This document shows, one piece after another, positions 23,413-35,165 of a stretch of DNA of 64,000 nt. Every line of letters begins with the position of its first letter. Within the stretch, counting starts at the first letter, position 1. Made by a program: the position numbers and the translations under genes. The notes beneath the pieces were generated by a model. That model did not search any database, had not been told where the DNA came from, and saw only the letters and a program-made list of their open reading frames with translations. Source of the stretch: Persea americana (taxonomy: Eukaryota > Streptophyta > Magnoliopsida > Laurales > Lauraceae); contig CM056810.1 in the NCBI GenBank assembly GCA_029852735.1, positions 46,759,395 through 46,823,394 on the forward strand, written 5' to 3'.

Positions 23413-26400
23413 CTTTTCTAAATGAAAGAGTTTGATTGATATTTTGTACGGCTCTGGGAAGACGTTGGTTGTAAACCGCATTCGACGCAACCCGCGGTTG
23501 AACGACGTGCCCTGGAAAATACTGTGGTGGCTCTTTACTTTTAAAATGGATTTCCGACAAATTAGGGCATAGGAACCAATGTCGCGAGACTCAGTCCCAT
23601 TTCCTTCTTAAAACCGTATCTAGTGAAATCCATGGCCAATACTTGGATAAGAACACGAGTTGGACGATTCTAGGGCGTTCCGGGGTGTTACTATTTGTCT
23701 TTGGGATTGCGATGCATTCGGTACGATTGTAGGCCGACAAAAGCATTTTATGATATTCTGAGATACGTATCCCTTCGAAATGAGTATCAAGCGAGTGTGT
23801 GGTTAGGAACGCACTGCAGGGGTTTCAAGGTCCTTTAACACCGAGACCCGTGCCTCGGGAAGTTCGTTCTAGATTCGAGACGGATCGACGAGGCTATACG
23901 CTGTAGACCACATTTCAGACAAATGATTGTTTGGATTCGCGCACTCCAAAGATCTTTGATACATTTAACTTTAAAACGGGTTTCAGGAAAGGTTGGGCTT
24001 AAGAGCTGATATCATGAGATTCTTCCAGGTTTTGCGACCGACAAAAGAATCTTGTGCAGCCAATAGCCCGTATGTGGAGAGAAGCGCATGCCGGATGACT
24101 CTATGGTCTCGGGTCTAGTCCTTTGCTTCGAGATGCGTTTACTACAATTCCATGACGAAATACACATGTAATGATGATCTCGGATACTTATCGTTTTGAA
24201 TAGGGTTTCGGGCGATTCACGGGTAAGGAAGGCTTTACATGGGCTTGAGGGGTGCTTAGGTCTGAAACTGGTGCTTGGGACAGTTCCTAATCAATTTCAC
24301 TACGAAACCACGTTCTAGGTGGGTGTATGAAACCACTGGCTCCAAAGGGCGTTTCACGTAGTCCGCGGCTGAAAGAAGAGCTCTTGGAAGTTCTTTGAAT
24401 CCGTTTTCGCCTAAGACGGGATTCGGGGAAATTCGGGCTAGAGAGCTACTGCCGTGGGGTTCTGGGCCTTTTCTGAATGAAAGAGTTTGATTGATATTTT
24501 GTACGGCTCTGGGAAGACGTTGGTTGTAGACCGCATTCGACGCAACCCGCGGTTGAACGACGTGCCCTGGAAAATACTGTGGTGGCTCTTTACTTTTAAA
24601 ATGGATTTCCGACAAATTAGGGCTTAGGAACCAATGTCGCGGGACTCAGTCCCATTTCCTTCTTAAAACCGTATCTAGTGAAATCCATGGCCAATACTTG
24701 GATAAGAACACGAGTTGGACGATTCTAGGGCGTTCCGGGGTGTTACTATTTGTCTTTGGGATTGCGATGCATTCGGTACGATTGTAGGCCGACAAAAGCA
24801 TTTTATGATATTCTGAGATACGTATCCCTTCGAAATGAGTATCAAGCGAGTGTGTGGTTAGGAACGCACTGCAGGGGTTTCAAGGTCCTTTAACAGCAAG
24901 ACCCGTGCCTCGGGCAGTTCGTTCGTGATTCTAGGCGGATCGGCGAAGCTATACGCTGTAGACCACATCTCACACAAATGATTGTTTGGATACGCGCACT
25001 CCAAAGATCTTTGATAGATTTAACTTTAAAACGGGTTCCAGGAAAGGTTGGGCTTAAGAGCGGACATCATGAGATTCTTCCAGGTTTTGCGACCGACAAA
25101 AGAATCTTCTGCAGCCAATAGCCCGTATTTGGAGAGAAGCGCATGCCGGATGACTCTATGGTCTCGGGTCTAGTCCTTCGCTTCGAGATGCGTTTACTAC
25201 AATTCCATGCCGAAATACACATGTAATGATGATCTCGGATACTTTTCGTTTTGAATAGGGTTTCGGGCGATTCACGGGTAAGGAACGCTTTACATGGGCT
25301 TGAGGGGTGTTTAGGTCTGAAACTGGTGCTTGGGACAGTTCCTAATCAATTTCACTACGAAACCACGTTCTAGGTGGGTGTATGAAACCACTGGCTCCAA
25401 AGGGCGTTTCACGAAGTCCGCGGCTGAAAGAAGAGCTCTTGGAAGTTCTTTGAATCCGTTTTCGGCTAAGACGGGATTCGGGGAAATTCGGGCTAGAGAG
25501 CTACTCCCGTGGGGTTCTGGGCCTTTTCTGAATGAAAGAGTTTGATTGATATTTTGTACGGCTCTGGGAAGACGTTGGTTGTAGACCGCATTCGACGCAA
25601 CCCGCGGTTGAACTACGTGCCCTGGAAAATACTGTGGTGGCTCTTTACTTTTAAAATGGATTTCCGACAAATTAGGGCATAGGAACCAATGTCGCGGGAC
25701 TCAGTCTCATTTCCTTCTTAAAACCGTATCTAGTGAAATCAATGGCCAGTACTTGGATAAGAACACGGGTTGGATGATTCTGGGGCGTTCCGGGGAGTTA
25801 CTATTTGTCTTCGGGATTGCGATGCATTCGGTACGATTGTAGGACGACTAAACCATTTTATGATATTCTGAGACACATATCCCTTCAAAATGAGTTTCAA
25901 GCGAGTGTGTGGTTAGGAACGCACTGCAGGGGTTTCAAGGTCCTTTAACAGCAAGACCCGTGCGTCGGGCAGTTCGTTCGTGATTCTAGGCGGATCGGCG
26001 AAGCTATACGCTGTCGACCACATTTCACACAAATGATTGTTTGGATACGCGCACTCCAAAGATCTTTGATAGATTTAACTTTAAAACGGGTTTCAGGAAA
26101 GGTTGGGCTTAAGAGCTGACATCATGAGATTCTTCCAGGTTTTGCGACCGACAAAAGAATCTTGTGCAGCCAATAGCCCGTATTTGGAGAGAAGCGCATG
26201 CCGGATGACTCTATGGTCTCGGGTCTAGTCCTTTGCTTCGAGATGCGTTTACTACAATTCCATGCCGAAATACTCATGTAATGATGATCTCGGATACTTT
26301 TCGTTTTGAATAGGGTTTCGGGCGATTCACGGGTAAGGAACGCTTTACATGGGGTTGAGGGGTGTTTAGGTCTGAAACTGGTGCTTGGGACAGTTCCTAA

Positions 26401-28285
26401 TCAATTTCACTACGAAACCACGTTCTAGGTGGGTGTATGAAACCACTGGCTCCAAAGGGCGTTTCACGAAGTACGCGGCTGAAAGAAGAGCTCTTGGAAG
26501 TTCTTTGAATCCGTTTTCGCCTAAGACGGGATTCGGGGAAATTCGGGCTAGAGAGCTACTCCCGTGGGGTTCTGGGCCTTTTCTAAATGAAAGAGTTTGA
26601 TTGATATTTTGTACGGCTCTGGGAAGACGTTGGTTGTAAACCGCATTCGACGCAACCCGCGGTTGAACGACGTGCCCTGGAAAATACTGTGGTGGCTCTT
26701 TACTTTTAAAATGGATTTCCGACAAATTAGGGCATAGGAACCAATGTCGCGAGACTCAGTCCCATTTCCTTCTTAAAACCGTATCTAGTGAAATCCATGG
26801 CCAATACTTGGATAAGAACACGAGTTGGACGATTCTAGGGCGTTCTGGGGTGTTACTATTTGTCTTTGGGATTGCGATGCATTCGGTACGATTGTAGGCC
26901 GACAAAAGCATTTTATGATATTCTGAGATACGTATCCCTTCGAAATGAGTATCAAGCGAGTGTGTGGTTAGGAACGCACTGCAGGGGTTTCAAGGTCCTT
27001 TAACACCGAGACCCGTGCCTCGGGAAGTTCGTTCTAGATTCGAGACGGATCGACGAGGCTATACGCTGTAGACCACATTTCAGACAAATGATTGTTTGGA
27101 TTCGCGCACTCCAAAGATCTTTGATACATTTAACTTTAAAACGGGTTTCAGGAAAGGTTGGGCTTAAGAGCTGATATCATGAGATTCTTCCAGGTTTTGC
27201 GACCGACAAAAGAATCTTGTGCAGCCAATAGCCCGTATTTGGAGAGAAGCGCATGCCGGATGACTCTATGGTCTCGGGTCTAGTCCTTTGCTTCGAGATG
27301 CGTTTACTACAATTCCATGACGAAATACACATGTAATGATGATCTCGGATACTTTTCGTTTTGAATAGGGTTTCGGGCGATTCACGGGTAAGGAAGGCTT
27401 TACATGGGCTTGAGGGGTGCTTAGGTCTGAAACTGGTGCTTGGGACAATTCCTAATCAATTTCACTACGAAACCACGTTCTAGGTGGGTGTATGAAACCA
27501 CTGGCTCCAAAGGGCGTTTCACGTAGTCCGCGGCTGAAAGAAGAGCTCTTGGAAGTTCTTTGAATCCGTTTTCGCCTAAGACGGGATTCGGGGAAATTCG
27601 GGCTAGAGAGCTACTGCCGTGGGGTTCTGGGCCTTTTCTGAATGAAAGAGTTTGATTGATATTTTGTACGGCTCTGGGAAGACGTTGGTTGTAGACCGCA
27701 TTCGACGCAACCCGCGGTTGAACGACGTGCCCTGGAAAATACTGTGGTGGCTCTTTACTTTTAAAATGGATTTCCGACAAATTAGTGCTTAGGAACCAAT
27801 GTCGCGGGACTCAGTCCCATTTCCTTCTTAAAACCGTATCTAGTGAAATCCATGGCCAATACTTGGATAAGAACACGAGTTGGACGATTCTAGGGCGTTC
27901 CGGGGTGTTACTATTTGTCTTTGGGATTGCGATGCATTCGGTACGATTGTAGGCCGACAAAAGCATTTTATGATATTCTGAGATACGTATCCCTTCGAAA
28001 TGAGTATCAAGCGAGTGTGTGGTTAGGAACGCACTGCAGGGGTTTCAAGGTCCTTTAACAGCAAGACCCGTGCCTCGGGCAGTTCGTTCGTGATTCTAGG
28101 CGGATCGGCGAAGCTATACGCTGTAGACCACATCTCACACAAATGATTGTTTGGATACGCGCACTCCAAAGATCTTTGATAGATTTAACTTTAAAACGGG
28201 TTTCAGGAAAGGTTGGGCTTAAGAGCGGACATCATGAGATTCTTCCAGGTTTTGCGACCGACAAAAGAATCTTCTGCAGCCAATA
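23413..28285 (+). repeat. Three-monomer block duplication (3,165-bp spacing), first pair
   Basis: Rare variants recur exactly 3,165 bp apart: TTTTCTAAATG (23415/26580), GTTGTAAACCGC, GTTCTAGATTCG, CATTTCAGACAAATG, GCTACTGCCGTGG (24450/27615), GGGTGCTTAGG, GAGCGGACATC and CTTCTGCAGCC. The matching blocks are about 23413-25120 and 26578-28285. The DNA between them includes the chimeric copy 25. Confidence 0.85.
25741..25896 (+). repeat. Right-type haplotype island inside the left-centre array
   Basis: This part of copy 25 reads AATCAATGGCCAGTACTTGG, GTTGGATGATTCTGGGGCG, GGGGAGTTACT and GACACATATCCC. That combination is otherwise found only from about 35 kb rightward. It also has private changes (GGACGACTAAACC). 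The flanks are ordinary central-type satellite, so it is a patch and not a boundary. Confidence 0.85.
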
Positions 28286-29264
28286 GCCCGTATTTGGAGA
28301 GAAGCGCATGCCGGATGACTCTATTGTCTCGGGTCTAGTCCTTTGCTTCGAGATGCGTTTACTACAATTCCATGACGAAATACACATGTAATGATGATCT
28401 CGGATACTTTTCGTTTTGCATAGGGTTTCGGGCGATTCACGGGTAAGGAAGGCTTTACATGGGCATGAGGGGTGCTTAGGTCTGAAATTGGTGCTTGGGA
28501 CAGTTCCTAATCAATTTCACTACGAAACCACGTTCTAGGTGGGTGTATGAAACCACTGGCTCCAAAGGGCGTTTCACGTAGTCCGCGGCTGAAAGCAGAG
28601 CTCTTGGAAGTTCTTTGAATCCATTTTCGCCTAAGACGGGATTCGGGGAAATTCGGGCTAGAGAGCTACTCCCGTGGGGTTCTGGGCCTTTTCTGAATGA
28701 AAGAGTTTGATTGATATTTTGTACGGCTCTGGGAAGACGTTGGTTGTAGACCGCATTCGACGCAACCCGCGGTTGAACGACGTGCCCTGGAAAATACTGT
28801 GGTGGCTCTTTACTTTTAAAATGGATTTCCGACAAATTAGGGCTTAGGAACCAATGTCGCGGGACTCAGTCCCATTTCCTTCTTAAAACCGTATCTAGTG
28901 AAATCCATGGCCAATACTTGGATAAGAACACGAGTTGGACGATTCTAGGGCGTTCCGGGGTGTTACTATTTGTCTTTGGGATTGCGATGCATTCGGTACG
29001 ATTGTAGGCCGACAAAAGCATTTTATGATATTCTGAGATACGTATCCCTTCGAAATGAGTATCAAGCGAGTGTGTGGTTAGGAACGCACTGCAGGGGTTT
29101 CAAGGTCCTTTAACAGCAAGACCCGTGCCTCGGGCAGTTCGTTCGTGATTCTAGGCGGATCGGCGAAGCTATACGCTGTAGACCACATCTCACACAAATG
29201 ATTGTTTGGATACGCGCACTCCAAAGATCTTTGATAGATTTAACTTTAAAACGGGTTTCAGGAA
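28286..29264 (+). repeat. Linking satellite monomer
   Basis: This is the stretch between the two block duplications, about one monomer of ordinary satellite. Private changes include GGGCATGAGGGG, TTTTGCATAGGG and CTGAAATTGG. It holds haplotype P at 29114. I see nothing else in it. Confidence 0.7.
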
Positions 29265-32200
29265 AGGTTGGATTTAAGAGCTGACATCATGAGATTCTTC
29301 CAGGTTTTGCGACCGACAAAAGAATCTTGTGCAGCCAATAGCCCGTATCTGGAGAGAAGCGCATGCCGGATGACTCTATGGTCTCGGGTCTAGTCCTTTG
29401 CTTCGAGATGCGTTTACTACAATTCCATGCGGAAATACACATGTAATGATGATCTCGGATACTTTTCGTTTTGAATAGGGTTTCGGGCGATTCACGGGTA
29501 AGGAACGCTTTACATGGGCTTGAGGGGTGTTTAGGTCTGAAACTGGTGCTTGGGACTGTTCCTAATCAATTTCACTACGAAACCACGTTCTAGGTGGGTG
29601 TATGAAACCACTGGCTCCAAAGGGCGTTTCACGAAGTCCGCGGCTGAAAGGAGAGCTCTTGGAAGTTCTTTGAATCCGTTTTCGCCTAAGACGGGATTCG
29701 GGGAAATTCGGGCTTGAGAGCTACTCCCGTGGGGTTCTGGGCCTTTTGTGAATGAAAGAGTTTGACTGATATTTTGTACGGCTCTGGGAAGACGTTGGTT
29801 GTAGACCGCATTCGATGCAACCCGCGGTTGAACGACGCGCCCTGGAAAATACTGTGGTGGCTCTTTACTTTTAAAATGGATTTCCGACAAATTAGGGCAT
29901 AGGAACCAATGTCGCGAGACTCAGTCCCATTTCCTTCTTAAAACCGTATCTAGTGAAATCCATGGCCAATACTTGGATAAGAACACGAGTTGGACGATTC
30001 TAGGGCGTTCCGGGGTGTTACTATTTGTCTTTGGGATTGCGATGCATTCGGTACGATTGTAGGCCGACAAAAGCATTTTATGATATTCTGAGATACGTAT
30101 CCCTTCGAAATGAGTATCAAGCGAGTGTGTGGTTAGGAACGCACTGCAGGGGTTTCAAGGTCCTTTAACACCGAGACCCGTGCCTCGGGAAGTTCGTTCT
30201 TGATTCGAGACGGATCGACGAGGCTATACGCTGTAGACCACATTTCACACAAATGATTGTTTGGATTCGCGCTCTCCAAAGATCTTTGATACATTTAACT
30301 TTAAAACGGGTTTCAGGAAAGGTTGGGCTTAAGAGCTGATATCATGAGATTCTTCCAGGTTTTGCGACCGACAAAAGAATCTTGTGCAGCCAATAGCCTG
30401 TATTTGGAGAGAAGCGCATGCCGGATGACTCTATGGTCTCGGGTCTAGTCCTTTGCTTCGAGATGCGTTTACTACAATTCCATGACGAAATACACATGTA
30501 ATAATGATCTCGGATACTTTTCGTTTTGAATAGGGTTTCGGGCGATTCACGGGTAAGGAAGGCTTTACATGGGCTTGAGGGGTGTTTAGGTCTGAAACTG
30601 GTGCTTGGGACAGTTCCTAATCAATTTCACTACGAAACAACGTTCTAGGTGGGTGTATGAAACCACTGGCTCCAAAGGGCGTTTCACGTAGTCCGCGGCT
30701 GAAAGAAGAGCTCTTGGAAGTTCTTTGAATCCATTTTCGCCTAAGACGGGATTCGGGGAAATTCGGGCTAGAGAGCTACTCCCGTGGGGTTCTGGGCCTT
30801 TTCTGAATGAAAGAGTTTGATTGATATTTTGTACGGCTCTGGGAAGACGTTGGTTGTAGACCGCATTCGACGCAACCCGCGGTTGAACGACGTGCCCTGG
30901 AAAATACTGTGGTGGCTCTTTACTTTTAAAATGGATTTCCAACAAATTAGGGCATAGGAACCAATGTCGCGGGACTCAGTCCCATTTCCTTCTTAAAACC
31001 GTATCTAGTGAAATCCATGGCCAATACTTGGATAAGAACACGAGTTGGACGATTCTAGGGCGTTCCGGGGTGTTACTATTTGTCTTTGGGATTGCGATGC
31101 ATTCGGTACGATTGTAGGCCGACAAAAGCATTTTATGATATTCTGAGATACGTATCCCTTCGAAATGAGTATCAAGCGAGTGTGTGGTTAGGAACGCACT
31201 GCAGGGGTTTCAAGGTCCTTTAACACCGAGACCCGTGCCTCGGGAAGTTCGTTCTTGATTCGAGACGGATCGACGAGGCTATACGCTGTAGACCACATTT
31301 CACACAAATGATTGTTTGGATTCGCGCTCTCCAAAGATCTTTGATACATTTAACTTTAAAACGGGTTTCAGGAAAGGTTGGGCTTAAGAGCTGATATCAT
31401 GAGATTCTACCAGGTTTTGCGACCGACAAAAGAATCTTGTGCAGCCAATAGCCCGTATTTGGAGAGAAGCGCATGCCGGATGACTCTATGGTCTCGGGTC
31501 TAGTCCTTTGCTTCGAGATGCGTTTACTACAATTCCATGACGAAATACACATGTAATGATGATCTCGGATACTTTTCGTTTTGAATAGGGTTTCGGGCGA
31601 TTCACGGGTAAGGAAGGCTTTACATGGGCTTGAGGGGTGCTTAGGTCTGAAACTGGTGCTTGGGACAATTCCTAATCAATTTCACTACGAAACCACGTTC
31701 TAGGTGGGTGTATGAAACCACTGGCTCCAAAGGGCGTTTCACGTAGTCCGCGGCTGAAAGAAGAGCTCTTGGAAGTTCTTTGAATCCGTTTTCGCCTAAG
31801 ACGGGATTCGGGGAAATTCGGGCTAGAGAGCTACTCCCGTGGGGTTCTGGGCCTTTTCTGAATGAAAGAGTTTGATTGATATTTTGTACGGCTCTGGGAA
31901 GACGTTGGTTGTAGACCGCATTCGACGCAACCCGCGGTTGAACGACGTGCCCTGGAAAATACTGTGGTGGCTCTTTACTTTTAAAATGGATTTCCGACAA
32001 ATTAGTGCTTAGGAACCAATGTCGCGGGACTCAGTCCCATTTCCTTCTTAAAACCGTATCTAGTGAAATCCATGGCCAATACTTGGATAAGAACACGAGT
32101 TGGACGATTCTAGGGCGTTCCGGGGTGTTACTATTTGTCTTTGGGATTGCGATGCATTCGGTACGATTGTAGGCCGACAAAAGCATTTTATGATATTCTG

Positions 32201-34115
32201 AGATACGTATCCCTTCGAAATGAGTATCAAGCGAGTGTGTGGTTAGGAACGCACTGCAGGGGTTTCAAGGTCCTTTAACAGCAAGACCCGTGCCTCGGGC
32301 AGTTCGTTCGTGATTCGAGACGGATCGACGAGGCTATACGCTGTAGACCACATTTCACACAAATGATTGTTTGGATACGCGCACTCCAAAGATCTTTGAT
32401 AGATTTAACTTTAAAACGGGTTTCAGGAAAGGTTGGATTTAAGAGCTGACATCATGAGATTCTTCCAGGTTTTGCGACCGACAAAAGAATCTTGTGCAGC
32501 CAATAGCCCGTATCTGGAGAGAAGCGCATGCCGGATGACTCTATGGTCTCGGGTCTAGTCCTTTGCTTCGAGATGCGTTTACTACAATTCCATGCGGAAA
32601 TACACATGTAATGATGATCTCGGATACTTTTCGTTTTGAATAGGGTTTCGGGCGATTCACGGGTAAGGAACGCTTTACATGGGCTTGAGGGGTGTTTAGG
32701 TCTGAAACTGGTGCTTGGGACTGTTCCTAATCAATTTCACTACGAAACCACGTTCTAGGTGGGTGTATGAAACCACTGGCTCCAAAGGGCGTTTCACGAA
32801 GTCCGCGGCTGAAAGGAGAGCTCTTGGAAGTTCTTTGAATCCGTTTTCGCCTAAGACGGGATTCGGGGAAATTCGGGCTTGAGAGCTACTCCCGTGGGGT
32901 TCTGGGCCTTTTGTGAATGAAAGAGTTTGACTGATATTTTGTACGGCTCTGGGAAGACGTTGGTTGTAGACCGCATTCGATGCAACCCGCGGTTGAACGA
33001 CGCGCCCTGGAAAATACTGTGGTGGCTCTCTACTTTTAAAATGGATTTCCGACAAATTAGGGCATAGGAACCAATGTCGCGAGACTCAGTCCCATTTCCT
33101 TCTTAAAACCGTATCTAGTGAAATCCATGGCCAATACTTGGATAAGAACACGAGTTGGACGATTCTAGGGCGTTCCGGGGTGTTACTATTTGTCTTTGGG
33201 ATTGCGATGTATTCGGTACGATTGTAGGCCGACAAAAGCATTTTATGATATTCTGAGATACGTATCCCTTCGAAATGAGTATCAAGCGAGTGTGTGGTTA
33301 GGAACGCACTGCAGGGGTTTCAAGGTCCTTTAACACCGAGACCCGTGCCTCGGGAAGTTCGTTCTTGATTCGAGACGGATCGACGAGGCTATACGCTGTA
33401 GACCACATTTCACACAAATGATTGTTTGGATTCGCGCTCTCCAAAGATCTTTGTTACATTTAACTTTAAAACGGGTTTCAGGAAAGGTTGGGCTTAAGAG
33501 CTGATATCATGAGATTCTTCCAGGTTTTGCGACCGACAAAAGAATCTTGTGCAGCCAATAGCCTGTATTTGGAGAGAAGCGCATGCCGGATGACTCTATG
33601 GTCTCGGGTCTAGTCCTTTGCTTCGAGATGCGTTTGCTACAATTCCATGACGAAATACACATGTAATAATGATCTCGGATACTTTTCGTTTTGAATAGGG
33701 TTTCGGGCGATTCACGGGTAAGGAAGGCTTTACATGGGCTTGAGGGGTGTTTAGGTCTGAAACTGGTGCTTGGGACAGTTCCTAATCAATTTCACTACGA
33801 AACAACGTTCTAGGTGGGTGTATGAAACCACTGGCTCCAAAGGGCGTTTCACGTAGTCCGCGGCTGAAAGAAGAGCTCTTGGAAGTTCTTTGAATCCATT
33901 TTCGCCTAAGACGGGATTCGGGGAAATTCGGGCTAGAGAGCTACTCCCGTGGGGTTCTGGGCCTTTTCTGAATGAAAGAGTTTGATTGATATTTTGTACG
34001 GCTCTGGGAAGACGTTGGTTGTAGACCGCATTCGACGCAACCCGCGGTTGAACGACGTGCCCTGGAAAATACTGTGGTGGCTCTTTACTTTTAAAATGGA
34101 TTTCCGACAAATTAG
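29265..34115 (+). repeat. Three-monomer block duplication (3,165-bp spacing), second pair
   Basis: Rare variants recur 3,165 bp apart: GGTTGGATTTAAG (29268/32433), CGTATCTGG, CATGCGGAAATAC, GGGACTGTTCC, GAAAGGAGAGC, GTTTGACTGATAT (29761/32926), AATAGCCTGTATT (30394/33559), GTAATAATGATC and CGAAACAACGTTC. The blocks are about 29265-30950 and 32430-34115. A different variant pair, GGGTGCTTAGG with GGGACAATTCC, links copies 27 and 31 at 4,220 bp, so more than one unequal exchange is recorded. Confidence 0.85.
32317..32354 (+). repeat. P-Q-P mosaic patch in copy 31
   Basis: The monomer is haplotype P up to GTTCGTGATTC, then has the Q-specific bases CGAGACGGATCGACGAGG and CATTTCAC. It returns to P (GGATACGCGCACTCC, GATAGATTT, CTGACATC) by about 32376. 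The duplicate sequence 3,165 bp upstream is P throughout. This is a small conversion-like tract. Confidence 0.8.
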
Positions 34116-35165
34116 GGCATAGGAACCAATGTCGCGGGACTCAGTCCCATTTCCTTCTTAAAACCGTATCTAGTGAAATCCATGGCCAATACTTGGATAA
34201 GAACACGAGTTGGACGATTCTAGGGCGTTCCGGGGTGTTACTATTTGTCTTTGGGATTGCGATGCATTCGGTACGATTGTAGGCCGACAAAAGCATTTTA
34301 TGATATTCTGAGATACGTATCCCTTCGAAATGAGTATCAAGCGAGTGTGTGGTTAGGAACGCACTGCAGGGGTTTCAAGGTCCTTTAACACCGAGACCCG
34401 TGCCTCGGGAAGTTCGTTCTTGATTCGAGACGGATCGACGAGGCTATACGCTGTAGACCACATTTCACACAAATGATTGTTTGGATTCGCGCTCTCCAAA
34501 GATCTTTGATACATTTAACTTTAAAACGGGTTTCAGGAAAGGTTGGGCTTAAGAGCTGATATCATGAGATTCTTCCAGGTTTTGCGACCGACAAAAGAAT
34601 CTTGTGCAGCCAATAGCCCGTATTTGGAGAGAAGCGCATGCCGGATGACTCTATGGTCTCGGGTCAAGTCCTTTGCTTCGAGATGCGTTTACTACAATTC
34701 CATGACGAAATACACATGTAATAATGATCTCGGATACTTTTCGTTTTGAATAGGGTTTCGGGCGATTCACGGGTAAGGAAGGCTTTACATGGGCTTGAGG
34801 GGTGTTTAGGTCTGAAACTGGTGCTTGGGACAGTTCCTAATCAATTTCACTACGAAACCACGTTCTAGGTGGGTGTATGAAACCACTGGCTCCAAAGGGC
34901 GTTTCACGTAGTCCGCGGCTGAAAGAAGAGCTCTTGGAAGTTCTTTGAATCCGTTTTCGCCTAAGACGAGATTTGGGGAAATTCGGGCTAGAGAGCTACT
35001 CCCGTGGGGTTCTGGGCCTTTTCTGAATGAAAGAGTTTGATTGATATTTTGTACGGCTCTGGGAAGACGTTGGTTGTAGACCGCATTCGACGCTACCCGC
35101 GGTTGAACGACGTGCCCTGGAAAATACTGTGGTGGCTCTTTACTTTTAAAATGGATTTCCGACAA
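34116..35165 (+). repeat. Satellite monomer at the edge of the central domain
   Basis: Copy 34 is ordinary satellite with a broken box (GACGAGATTTGG). A T-to-A change gives GGTCAAGTCC at about 34674, which removes a stop codon seen in other copies in one frame. No gene is supported. Confidence 0.7.
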
